A DNA stretch of 64,000 nucleotides, from positions 479,264 to 543,263 of the forward strand of contig NZ_JACKTY010000028.1 in the NCBI RefSeq assembly GCF_025822605.1. The letters run 5' to 3'. The notes below the pieces were generated by a model that was not told the origin of the DNA, did no database searches, and was given only the letters and a program-made list of their open reading frames with translations. Each line of letters starts with the position of its first letter. Position 1 is the stretch's first letter. The position numbers and the translations under genes were made by a program. This document shows positions 16,704-25,400 of this stretch, in pieces. Source of the DNA: Mycolicibacterium komossense. Lineage in GTDB: Bacteria > Actinomycetota > Actinomycetes > Mycobacteriales > Mycobacteriaceae.

Positions 16704-17879
16704 ATGACAACGGCCCCAAGCGTGGTCGTGATCGGAGCTGGCGTCCTCGGGTTGTCCACTGCTCTCGAGCTCATCAACCGTGGTAGCACCGACGTTCACG
16801 TGATCGAACGAAGCCACCCGGGCGAAGGGTCGTCGGGCCGCTCGGTGGGGATGGTCGAGACACAGTATTTTCGCGCAGACGACATCGAAGCCCGCGTGTA
16901 TGGCCGGCGCTTCTATGACAGATTGGCCGCGGACCACGGTCTTGGCTTTGTCTCATGCGGTTATCTTCGGTTGGGATCGACCGCAGCTGACATCGACACC
17001 TTCGAGGACAGCCTGAAGATCCAGCGGGATTTCGGTGTTGTCGACGCACGCGTCATGACGGCCGACGACATCGCCGGCACGTGGCCCCAGCTCGTGACCT
17101 CCGACCGCATAGGCGGCCTGTACGGCGCTTCCGACGGCTATATCGACGGCTACGAGTACTGCACCCTCGCGGCACGAATGATTACCGCTGCGGGCGCACG
17201 GATCTCGACCAAAACCGAACTGCTGGGTGCCGATGTCGACGCCAATGGCAGGTGGCGATTGGCTACCTCCAAAGGTTTCGTGGAGGCGGACGTCGTCGTC
17301 AACGCGGCGGGCGCTTGGGGCGCGCGTGTCGGTGAACGCCTGGGAGCACCCATCGCCCTTCATCCGCAGTTGCATGGCGCCATCACGGTCGATCTACGGT
17401 CGCCGATGGACCCGCTACTTCCCTTCGTCATGGACTATGTGCCCGACTCCGGGACCGATGGCGTCTACTTTCGGTCCGAGCGAGTCGATCAGTTGATTGC
17501 GGGTCTGCACACCGACGAAGGGGTACACGAACCCGTTTCACCGGACGTGAGCCTCCGGCGTGTCGGTGACGCCGACGTCGAGCGAGTTCTGACGTTGATG
17601 GCCGAGCGTCTGCACATTGTCGATGACCTGACGATCAGCGGCAGCTGGCAGGGAATCTATCCGATGAGTCCTGATCACCGGCCGATAGTGGGGCGCCATC
17701 CGGACCAGCCGACGGTGATCTGCGCCCTGGGCGCAGGCGGATCGGGCATCCAGCTCGCTCCCTCCATCGGGGTAGTCGCCGCCGACGCTGTCCTCGATGC
17801 CGACCCCATCTTCACCTGGTCGCCCACCTGGGCCCCCGACCGCGTGATCGTCGGCACCCCCGCCCACCCCTCTGCCTGA
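16704..17879 (+). CDS. FAD-dependent amino acid/amine oxidase (DAO family)
   Basis: A protein of 391 residues with VVVIGAGVLGLSTALELINRG (GAGVLG about 9-14) and HVIERSHPGEGSSGRSVGMV, and later VVNAAGAWGARV (about 203) and GIYPMSPDHRPIVGRHP (about 333), the D-amino acid oxidase/sarcosine oxidase beta pattern. Such enzymes oxidise secondary or primary amines of amino acids. GGAGGCGTA precedes the ATG at 16704. The gene starts a tight run with an aldehyde dehydrogenase (10 bases later) and an aminotransferase (overlapping), suggesting oxidation of an amino compound to an aldehyde, then to an acid. An electron acceptor of oxygen or a dehydrogenase chain cannot be distinguished. Confidence 0.83.
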   Translation: MTTAPSVVVIGAGVLGLSTALELINRGSTDVHVIERSHPGEGSSGRSVGMVETQYFRADDIEARVYGRRFYDRLAADHGLGFVSCGYLRLGSTAADIDTFEDSLKIQRDFGVVDARVMTADDIAGTWPQLVTSDRIGGLYGASDGYIDGYEYCTLAARMITAAGARISTKTELLGADVDANGRWRLATSKGFVEADVVVNAAGAWGARVGERLGAPIALHPQLHGAITVDLRSPMDPLLPFVMDYVPDSGTDGVYFRSERVDQLIAGLHTDEGVHEPVSPDVSLRRVGDADVERVLTLMAERLHIVDDLTISGSWQGIYPMSPDHRPIVGRHPDQPTVICALGAGGSGIQLAPSIGVVAADAVLDADPIFTWSPTWAPDRVIVGTPAHPSA

Positions 17880-17889
17880 ACGGACACTC

Positions 17890-19428
17890 ATGACCACTCT
17901 CAACTACGGAAGCACAACGCTGGCACCCGAACTCGATCGGGACTTCGAGAGCGCTCTGCAGACGTGCCGCACGGAGATTCCAGGGCCGCTACCGCACGTG
18001 ATCGCCGGTGACGACCGCCCGCAGGGTGAGGTATTCGACCGCCGCGACCCTGCCGACCCCGGGCGCGTCGTGGCCAAGGCGCACGCCGGTGACCAGCAAA
18101 TTGTCGACGAGGCCGTCGCCGCGGCTCAAGCGGCCGCGCGTGGTTGGCGCAACCTGTCCTTTGCGGAGCGGGTAAGCGCACTGCGGGCGGCGAAGATTCG
18201 CTTCTCGGATAACGCGATCCACATCGCCGCAACAATCTCCGCCGAAACGGGCAAGTCACGCATCGAGTCGCTGGCCGAGGCTCAGGAGTCGATCGATCTG
18301 ATCGAGCACTACTGTGCGCAGATCGAATCCCACAACGGATTCAGCACACCGCTTCGACCCACTGCGACCGACACGACCACCGATGTACTGCGGCCCTACG
18401 GCGTGTTCGGGATTCTCGCGCCGTTCAACTTCCCCGTCGCGTTGGCGGTGAACATGACCGCCGCGGCTTTGGTCACCGGGAACACAGCCGTCTTGAAGCC
18501 CTCGGACAAGACGCCGCGCTCTACCGATCTGGCCGCGCGACTGCTGGCTGCGTCGCTACCCGCGGGGGTGCTCAACGTCGTACACGGCGGTGCGCAGACC
18601 GGCCAGCTCCTCGCCAATGCCGATATCGATGGCGTGGCCTTCACCGGATCGGCGGACGTCGGCTGGGGGATCATAAGGACGTTGTCCAGCGGCGCGTACG
18701 CCAAACCTGTCCTGGCCGAAATGGGCGGCAGCAATCCGGCCATCGTGATGGCCAGCGCCGTCATCGATGACGCGGTAGAAGGTATCGTCCGCTCGGCTTA
18801 CGGATTTTCAGGCCAGAAGTGCAGCGCGACAAGACGAGTCATTGTGGACCGCTCGGTTCACGACGAGCTGGTCACACGCTTGTCGGCACGAATCGAACAG
18901 ATCGTCGTCGGCGACCCCGGCCGAGCAGACGTCTTCGTCGGACCGCTGATCGACGAAGTCGTCACGTCCCGGGTGACAGCGGCCCTGGCTGCGGCCCGCG
19001 CCGACGGCGCAACCGTGATCAACGGCTCCGTCCCGCCCGGACCGGGCCACTTCATCGCCCCGACGCTCGTCACCGGACTACCGCGGGGTCACCGGATGAC
19101 GCGAGAAGAGCTGTTCGCCCCAGTGGTCACCGTCACTACCGTGGACGGTATCGACGACGCGCTGGCCGAGGCAAACGCCGTCGAATACGGTTTGTCCGCA
19201 GGCATCTTCAGTGCCGCGACGGAGGAGACCGACAGATTCCTCGACGAGATCCAGGCCGGAGTCGTCTACGTGAATCGTCGCGAGGGCGCCACCACAGGAG
19301 CATGGCCCGGCCTGCAGTCGTTCTGCGGCTGGAAGGCCAGCGGCTCCTCGGGCAAGGGCGGACTCGGCCCGTGGTACCTGCCCGGATTCATGCGAGAGCA
19401 GAGCCGCACAATCAGCGCCGGCCGATGA
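17890..19428 (+). CDS. Aldehyde dehydrogenase, 1-pyrroline-5-carboxylate dehydrogenase-like
   Basis: A protein of 512 residues. Active-site marks are FGILAPFNFP with Asn180, AVLKPSDKTP (200-209), FTGSADVGW (251-259), Glu277 in LAEMGGSNP and catalytic Cys311 in FSGQKCSATRR. The SGQKCSA context and the segment AQESIDLIEHYCAQIE are characteristic of the P5C/glutamate-semialdehyde dehydrogenase branch. It would oxidise a semialdehyde with NAD+. The ATG at 17890 is ten bases after the DAO gene stop, and the stop overlaps the aminotransferase start by four bases (ATGA). Confidence 0.82.
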   Translation: MTTLNYGSTTLAPELDRDFESALQTCRTEIPGPLPHVIAGDDRPQGEVFDRRDPADPGRVVAKAHAGDQQIVDEAVAAAQAAARGWRNLSFAERVSALRAAKIRFSDNAIHIAATISAETGKSRIESLAEAQESIDLIEHYCAQIESHNGFSTPLRPTATDTTTDVLRPYGVFGILAPFNFPVALAVNMTAAALVTGNTAVLKPSDKTPRSTDLAARLLAASLPAGVLNVVHGGAQTGQLLANADIDGVAFTGSADVGWGIIRTLSSGAYAKPVLAEMGGSNPAIVMASAVIDDAVEGIVRSAYGFSGQKCSATRRVIVDRSVHDELVTRLSARIEQIVVGDPGRADVFVGPLIDEVVTSRVTAALAAARADGATVINGSVPPGPGHFIAPTLVTGLPRGHRMTREELFAPVVTVTTVDGIDDALAEANAVEYGLSAGIFSAATEETDRFLDEIQAGVVYVNRREGATTGAWPGLQSFCGWKASGSSGKGGLGPWYLPGFMREQSRTISAGR

Positions 19429-20591
19429 ACGACGCAGATGCCCTGTTCCACCGCGCCATCGAGGTAATGCCGGGAGGCAACACCCGCTCGACGTTGTTCG
19501 TCAACCCGCATCCGCCTTATGCCGTGAAAGGCCAGGGAGCATCGGTCGTCGACGCGGTCGGGCACCGCAGTATCGACTGCAACAACAATTACACCGCGTT
19601 GATCCACGGGCACGCGGACCCTGAGATTCTCTCTGCGGCAATGGATGCAGCCGCAAGAGGCACCGCATTCGGCCTTCCGACCTCCTACGAAATCGAGATG
19701 GCTGAACTACTCAGCACTCGTACCGGTTTGCAACGATGGCGCTTCTGCAATTCCGGAACCGAGGCCGTGATGATGTTGATCCGTGGTGCGCGCGCCCACA
19801 CCGGCCGCGACCTGGTCGTGCGGTTCGACGGGAGCTATCACGGAACATACGACGGCGTGGTGGCCTCGGATGCGCCCGGTGTCCCCGACAGTGTCGCCGC
19901 CGCTTCGATCGTCCTGCCGCAAAACGACTTGGACGAACTCGAAGCAACGATGCGACAGTATGGCGATCGCGTTGCCGTCATCCTGCTGGACCTGATGCCC
20001 AACCGGGCTGGCCTACAGCCGGTGACGCGCGAATTCGCCATGGCTGCACGCACATTGAGTACTGCCTACGGCGCACTACTGGCAATCGACGAGGTGATCA
20101 CGTTCCGCCTCGGCGCCGGCGGACTACACCAGAGTTATGACATCACTCCAGATGTCGTCTCGCTCGGCAAGATCATTGGTGGCGGGTTCCCCGTGGGCGC
20201 CATCGGCGGACGCGCCGATGTACTCGACGCCTTCAGTCCACTCGGAGACGGACCGGTTGCGTGGGGCGGCACCTTCAGCGCCAACCCGGTCACCATGGCC
20301 GCCGGCCTGGCAGCCTTACATCGCTTTCCTGCGTCCAGCGTGGCCACCCTCAACGCAAAAGGAAACCGGCTCCGCGACCGGCTGGTGGATGCGGGACTGA
20401 CCGTGAACGGCAGTGGGTCGCTGCTACGCCTGATCGTCGATGACGCCACGGCGATGTGGTGGCGGCTCTACGAAGCGGGCGTTCTCGTCGGCACCAACGG
20501 CCTACTGGCACTGTCGACCGCGATGAGCGACGAAGATATCGACCTCATCGCATCCCGTGTCATCAACACGATTCGAGGCCGATACGCGTAA
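19425..20591 (+). CDS. PLP-dependent class III aminotransferase, glutamate-1-semialdehyde aminomutase-like
   Basis: A protein of 388 residues in fold type I. It starts in the GSA-aminomutase manner (RAIEVMPGGNTRST), has FCNSGTEAVMMLIRGAR (108-123), FDGSYHGTYD, Asp222 in AIDEVITFR and the PLP lysine Lys249 in SLGKIIGGGFPVGAIGG. It is unlikely to be the heme-pathway HemL, since it sits in a catabolic operon and its start overlaps the aldehyde dehydrogenase stop. A transaminase that removes the amino group of an amine-derived semialdehyde or amino acid is the better reading. The end is convergent with the zinc-peptidase gene, 13 bases away. Confidence 0.8.
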   Translation: MNDADALFHRAIEVMPGGNTRSTLFVNPHPPYAVKGQGASVVDAVGHRSIDCNNNYTALIHGHADPEILSAAMDAAARGTAFGLPTSYEIEMAELLSTRTGLQRWRFCNSGTEAVMMLIRGARAHTGRDLVVRFDGSYHGTYDGVVASDAPGVPDSVAAASIVLPQNDLDELEATMRQYGDRVAVILLDLMPNRAGLQPVTREFAMAARTLSTAYGALLAIDEVITFRLGAGGLHQSYDITPDVVSLGKIIGGGFPVGAIGGRADVLDAFSPLGDGPVAWGGTFSANPVTMAAGLAALHRFPASSVATLNAKGNRLRDRLVDAGLTVNGSGSLLRLIVDDATAMWWRLYEAGVLVGTNGLLALSTAMSDEDIDLIASRVINTIRGRYA

Positions 20592-20604
20592 TCTCGCGCG
20601 AGCC

Positions 20605-21666
20605 CTACGCCGGCGAGGCGGCCGCCGCCAGCTTCGCCGGGTCAGACGTGACCTCGTCGATGACCGTGTGGATGAACCTCATCTTCTCCAGCACCTTGGC
20701 CGGAAGCACGAACGGGTAGAGATCGTCGTGACCCATTGAGCGGTTCACCATGTTCAGCGCCCAGGACAGCGGTAGCCACATCTCGATGATGGAGTCGAAA
20801 CCGCTGGGGCCCAGATTGCGGCGTTCGAACGTAGCAGACGCCGGCGCGAAGCTGAAAGCTGCTGCGGTATCAAGGGTGTCGCGGATATGCAGGTAGTGCG
20901 CGAACGTCTCCGCCCAGTCCTCGGCGGGGTGCATCGTCGCGTAGGACGACACGTAGTTCTTCTCCCAACCCGGCGGAGCGCCCTCGCTGTAATGGCGGTC
21001 CAGCGCAGCCTGATAGTCGGCCTCAGCGTTACCGAACAGCGCGCGGGCCTGCTCCTGATACTTCGGCGCCGCCCCGACAAGCCGGTAGTAGTAATAGTGC
21101 CCGATCTCGTGGCGGAAGTGTCCCAGCAGCGTCCGGTACGGTTCGGCCATCGCGATGCGCAGCTGCTCGCGGTGCACATCATCTCCTTCGGCGAGATCAA
21201 GGGTGATCACCCCGTCCTCGTGACCGGTGAACACCTTCTCGAACTCGCTGGAGAGCAGGTCGAATGCCAATCCGTAGTTCGGGTCCTCGCCGCGCCCGAC
21301 GATCGGCAGCTTCAGATCGACGAGCTCCACAATGAGGCGCCGCTTGGCCGCCTCCGCCGTCGCGAAGGCCGCCATCGCCGGTGCGTCGGCATCGCTGGGC
21401 CTGGTGCGGGTCAGTGCGCAGGAGGTGCACAGTTGGCGCACCGGTTCCACGTGTACCAACCAGTTGCACTGGGCGGCATGCAAATTCGCGCACAGCTGGT
21501 ACTCGTTGGCATCGACGGCGCCGCCGTGCTCGCTCTCCTCGCCCTTGGCGATCACCAGAAACGCCATGGCGTCGAGCGAAAAACCCAGCTTGCTCCCGCA
21601 CGACAGACATACCGAGTTCTCGAACGCCAGGTGCTGCCCGCAGTTCGGACAGATGAAATCACGCAT
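20605..21666 (-). CDS. Zinc-ribbon putative zinc metallopeptidase
   Basis: A protein of 353 residues. It begins with a zinc ribbon (FICPNCGQHLAFENSVCLSCG), followed by a second Cys pair (LCTSCALTR) and a peptidase region with the HExxH-type HEIGHYYYYRLV (about 173-184) and HPAEDWAETFAHYLH (about 245-259) which can supply a third zinc ligand. This is the DUF2248/putative zinc-binding metallopeptidase family. It is the last gene of the minus-strand ATP-grasp/transglutaminase operon, and its start overlaps the transglutaminase gene by eight bases. It may cut the peptide product of that operon; this is inferred from conserved association only. No signal peptide is present. Confidence 0.8.
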   Translation of the reverse strand: MRDFICPNCGQHLAFENSVCLSCGSKLGFSLDAMAFLVIAKGEESEHGGAVDANEYQLCANLHAAQCNWLVHVEPVRQLCTSCALTRTRPSDADAPAMAAFATAEAAKRRLIVELVDLKLPIVGRGEDPNYGLAFDLLSSEFEKVFTGHEDGVITLDLAEGDDVHREQLRIAMAEPYRTLLGHFRHEIGHYYYYRLVGAAPKYQEQARALFGNAEADYQAALDRHYSEGAPPGWEKNYVSSYATMHPAEDWAETFAHYLHIRDTLDTAAAFSFAPASATFERRNLGPSGFDSIIEMWLPLSWALNMVNRSMGHDDLYPFVLPAKVLEKMRFIHTVIDEVTSDPAKLAAAASPA

Positions 21667-22615
21667 TGTGAAGCACTCCTTCTGCAGGATCTTCAACGGG
21701 CGCCACGTCGACGGACACGTCGATCACGCTGCGCTCAGAATCTGTGTAGATGATGCCGCGAAGCGGCGGCACATCGGCGTAATCGCGACCCCACCCGACG
21801 ATGATGTATCGCTCGTCGACCATCTGATCGTTGGTGGGATCCAATCCCAGCCATTGGTTTTGCGGGGTCCATACGGCTGCCCACGCATGGGTGGCATCGA
21901 TACCCACCATCCGCTCCTTACCCGGGGGCGGGTCGGTGGCCAGATATCCCGAAACGTAACTGGCAGCCAACCCATTTGCACGCAGACAGGCGATCGCCAG
22001 CCGCGCGAAATCCTGGCATACCCCTTCACGTGCAGCCAAAACCTCACTCACCAGTGTGGACACGGTGGTCGATCCGGACCGATAGGTGAAATCGTCGAAG
22101 ATGCGCGCATTCAAATCGATGAGCACCTCGATCAGCGACCGGCCTGGTATGAAACTCGGGGCGGCGTATTCGCGAACCGCGTCGGTGATCTCGGCCTGCT
22201 GCAGGTCGAGAGTGAATTCGGAGGCCAATGCTCCGTCCGGCCCCACCGGGCGTGAGATCTCCCACGGTGCCACGGCCGCACCGGCGCCGTACAGATCGGG
22301 GGGCGGTGGGTCGACCTCGACAACCGAGGTAGCCGTCACGCTCAGCGCGTAATGCCGTTGGGTTACGTGGAAGTACGAGCTGAGGTTGCCGTACACATCT
22401 CGGCTGGTCGAGCTGTCCGCGGGTTCGGGGTCGATCTCCAGATCGTGCGTCAGGCAACGCTGACGCGATGAATCCCGCGGAGTCAGGAAACCGCGACCGT
22501 ACGAGCTGGTCACCACATCGGAGTAGCGGTAGTCGGTGCGATGGGTGATCCGGTAACAACGACTGCCGTCCGCGCCGCCAGGTGACAAGATCGAGCCGTC
22601 GGCGACGACGGTCAC
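21659..22615 (-). CDS. Transglutaminase-like cysteine protease family protein
   Basis: A protein of 318 residues. An N-terminal beta-rich bacterial transglutaminase N domain (YRITHRTDYRYSDVVTSSYGRGFLTPR) precedes the papain-like core with the catalytic Cys in REGVCQDFARLAIACLRANGLAASYVSGYL (about 197), His in ATHAWAAVWTP (about 237) and Asp in LGLDPTND (about 255). It overlaps the ATP-grasp/alpha-E gene by four bases at its start and the peptidase gene by eight at its end, so the genes are translationally coupled. In such operons it is proposed to hydrolyse or transfer gamma-glutamyl-type amide bonds. Substrate unknown. Confidence 0.85.
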   Translation of the reverse strand: MTVVADGSILSPGGADGSRCYRITHRTDYRYSDVVTSSYGRGFLTPRDSSRQRCLTHDLEIDPEPADSSTSRDVYGNLSSYFHVTQRHYALSVTATSVVEVDPPPPDLYGAGAAVAPWEISRPVGPDGALASEFTLDLQQAEITDAVREYAAPSFIPGRSLIEVLIDLNARIFDDFTYRSGSTTVSTLVSEVLAAREGVCQDFARLAIACLRANGLAASYVSGYLATDPPPGKERMVGIDATHAWAAVWTPQNQWLGLDPTNDQMVDERYIIVGWGRDYADVPPLRGIIYTDSERSVIDVSVDVAPVEDPAEGVLHNA

Positions 22616-25299
22616 GGCATCACCCGTCGTTCGTCGGGACCCCAGAGCGGTTGCGTGCCACCGGGCAACGAGAGCTGGGTCGCAGTGATGACCTGCGACA
22701 GATCCCGCAGCGCGGAGTGCACCCCGTCGACCAGATCGGCCAGTTCCGCCCGTACCCCGTCGCTGTCGACCTCTTCGAGGTCCGCCGGATCGAGGCGGCG
22801 CAGACGGGTGCTGATCTCGTCGACGAGCCGCTCGGCGCGCGACGAACCCGACGACCCCGGCAACGATTTGAGGTTCGTCCGAAGCCGCTCCAACTGGTAC
22901 ACCAGCGAGCGAGGGTTCTCCGCGTCGAAAAGCACCAGATCAGCCACAGCGGCCACACTAACCTTGCCCAGCGTGCGTCGCCGGTACATCACCGAGGACT
23001 CGCACGCCACCAGTGCTGATTCGGTAATCGTTTGCTCTGCGCCCGGGCTGCGCACCGTGGTGATGGTGGCACGCAGCAGCGCGGTCAACCCCAGCCCACG
23101 TTCGATTCGTTTGCCGATGTCCATCAACGTCCAACCGACGTCGTGCACCATCGACTCCGCGGCGACACCGGACAGTGCGAGCATGCCCGCCAGTGTCTGG
23201 GTGTGCGCCGCGGCCAGCACAGTGTCGTCCAGGTGGTTCGACTGACCCAACATCGGCGGCTTCTCCGACTGCTGGGCCAACGCGCGTTCGACGGCGCCTA
23301 GCACCATCCAGGTGTCGTTGGACATCTGGTCACGCACCGCGCGCGCCGACAGCCCAAGGCGTTCGACCGACTGTGCCAGCGATCCCGAACGGTGCCGGTC
23401 GACGGTCAACGACCACAACGTGTCCGGGGCCTGGGCGACGGTCTCGGCATAGGTCCCACCGGCGCGAGCGTCGGTACCCGTGATCTGCCCGAGTGCCGAC
23501 AACAGCACGGGCACGCATTCGCTGCCCTCCATGTCCTGCCGGTATCGGTACTCGTGATAACGCTCGCGGGTCACGATCAACAGCCGGGCCAGACTCTCGG
23601 CACGCTCCGAATAGCGGCCCATCCAGAACAGATCCGACAGCACGCGCGGCGAGCTGATCCCGCGGGTACCGCTAGGAGTCATCGCGGGCAGTTGCACCGT
23701 CGGCACCGTCGGTGTCCGCTCAGCCTTGGCGCGTGCCGGCGGACGCACCCAAATATCCTTAGCAGCAACAGTATTGAGCTTGTGCGCAGCATTACCCTGG
23801 GCCAGTACGTAGCCCAGTCCACCGATCATCGGCGCGTAACCGCCGCGCTGCGCCACGGTGAACAGACGCATCCCGACACTCGCGGCAGACACCCCGCCGC
23901 GGAAATAATCCGTTGGCGCCGTGGAGAACTGGGGTAGCTCCTGGCCGACCCACTGCCACGGGGTGGCCTCGATGCGCGCGGCCAGCTCGTCACGCTCGAA
24001 CGACGACAACGCCGGCCCGATGATCGTCTCGCCGCCGATCGTCGACTTGACCAGCAGCGACGACAGCCGGGCCAACAGATGAGACCGTTCGGTATCGATG
24101 CCGGCCCAGTACACCCGCGGCGTCTCCAGCAACGGCGTCTCACCGAGCAGCAGGTCGGCGAGCTCTGGCAGGAATCGAAGCAGCCCAGGGCTTTCCAGGA
24201 TGCCGCTGCCCAAGGTGTTGACGACGGTCACCGCACCGCGGCGTTGGGCTTCGACCAGGCCGACCACGCCGAGGCGGGAGTCCTTGCGCAGATCGAGCGG
24301 ATCGGCATAGTCCGCATCGACTCGGCGCAACACCACGTCGACCCGTTTGAGGGTGCCCAGCGAACGCATCAGCAGTTTGCCGTCGCGGACCACCAGGTCG
24401 GCGTTCTCCACCAGCGGAAAGCCGAGCACACTGGCCAGGTACGCCTGGTCGAAGGCGGTCTCGGAGTAGGTGCCGGGGCTGAGCACCACCACGACGGGAT
24501 CGTCGGCACCTTCGGGGGCCGAATCGATCAACGCCAAGCGCAGCGCCTGCGCGAATGGCGACGTCGGGCTGGGTCCGATCCGTTCGTACAGATCAGGGAT
24601 GGCGTGCGCGACGACACGGCGGTCGGCCAGTGCATAACCCGCGCCGGACGGCGCCTGGGTCCAGTCGGCGTTGACGCGGAACGTGCCGTCAGCGGACCGG
24701 CTGACATCGCAGCCGTGCAAAAACAACTGATGACGCCCGGGAATGTCGATACCGCGGGCCGCCCGGATATAACCAGGGTGGGCGAACAGCAGTTGCGGCG
24801 GCAGTACCCCGCTGGTGATGGCTCGCCGGGACCCGTACAGATCGGCCAGGACCGCATCGAGTAGCCGGGACCGTTGCACCACGCCGGCTTCGAGGGTGTC
24901 CCAGTCCGACGACGAGATCAGCAGCGGAAGCGAATCCAGGTGCCAGGGCCCAGGCGACGCCGCACCTTCGCCATCGGTGACCTTGTCGCCGTGACGGTCG
25001 ACCTCGATGTAGGTGATGCCGTCGTTGTCGACAAGTCCGCGCACCACCGTGCGCAGCCGGTCCAGGCCCTGCCGACCGCGGTCGCCGATGACCTCGGCCA
25101 ACTCCTGCCAGGTCGGCCGGACGTTGCCCGCGGCATCGACGAATTCGTCGTATCCGTTTCCGGCTGAGGCGTTGCGCTGGCCGCGGACATCGAACAGCGC
25201 TTCCTGCGCCCGCGCCGCCCGATATCCGGTGAGCATTTGATCGTGGTCGTGCCCGTCAGCGCGGAGGCCCGGTCCGGAAGCGGGCAGCGGAACAGACAA
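22612..25299 (-). CDS. Circularly permuted ATP-grasp / alpha-E domain fusion
   Basis: A protein of 895 residues. The N-terminal two-thirds is the circularly permuted ATP-grasp domain (DUF404/407 type): VRPTWQELAEVIGDRGRQGLDRL, RSRLLDAVLADLYGSRRAITSGVLPPQLLFAHPGYIRAA, DPVVVVLSPGTYSETAFDQAYLA, LVENADLVVRDGKLLMRSLG. The final third, from about GISSPRVLSDLFWMGRYSERAESLARLL (about 570), is the alpha-E helical domain. In other bacteria these are two proteins. The TTG start at 25299 is supported by AGGAGG eight bases upstream; ATG at 25236 is the alternative. ATP-grasp enzymes ligate amines to carboxylates, so a peptide-forming ligase is expected. I recall a similar fusion in M. tuberculosis as Rv2567. 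Confidence 0.85.
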   Translation of the reverse strand: MSVPLPASGPGLRADGHDHDQMLTGYRAARAQEALFDVRGQRNASAGNGYDEFVDAAGNVRPTWQELAEVIGDRGRQGLDRLRTVVRGLVDNDGITYIEVDRHGDKVTDGEGAASPGPWHLDSLPLLISSSDWDTLEAGVVQRSRLLDAVLADLYGSRRAITSGVLPPQLLFAHPGYIRAARGIDIPGRHQLFLHGCDVSRSADGTFRVNADWTQAPSGAGYALADRRVVAHAIPDLYERIGPSPTSPFAQALRLALIDSAPEGADDPVVVVLSPGTYSETAFDQAYLASVLGFPLVENADLVVRDGKLLMRSLGTLKRVDVVLRRVDADYADPLDLRKDSRLGVVGLVEAQRRGAVTVVNTLGSGILESPGLLRFLPELADLLLGETPLLETPRVYWAGIDTERSHLLARLSSLLVKSTIGGETIIGPALSSFERDELAARIEATPWQWVGQELPQFSTAPTDYFRGGVSAASVGMRLFTVAQRGGYAPMIGGLGYVLAQGNAAHKLNTVAAKDIWVRPPARAKAERTPTVPTVQLPAMTPSGTRGISSPRVLSDLFWMGRYSERAESLARLLIVTRERYHEYRYRQDMEGSECVPVLLSALGQITGTDARAGGTYAETVAQAPDTLWSLTVDRHRSGSLAQSVERLGLSARAVRDQMSNDTWMVLGAVERALAQQSEKPPMLGQSNHLDDTVLAAAHTQTLAGMLALSGVAAESMVHDVGWTLMDIGKRIERGLGLTALLRATITTVRSPGAEQTITESALVACESSVMYRRRTLGKVSVAAVADLVLFDAENPRSLVYQLERLRTNLKSLPGSSGSSRAERLVDEISTRLRRLDPADLEEVDSDGVRAELADLVDGVHSALRDLSQVITATQLSLPGGTQPLWGPDERRVMP

Positions 25300-25400
25300 C
25301 GCCTACCTCCTGACTCTCTCTTGAGACAGACACCGACACGAAGTGCGGCCCTGCCGTACTGCCTCCCACGCCGACCCGACTACTGCGGTGCGGCGATCTA

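Noticed and set aside
25300..25400. The 101-base gap inside the minus-strand operon as a promoter for the ATP-grasp gene
   Set aside because: I found no convincing -10/-35 pair or hairpin. It may just be a loose operon spacer.
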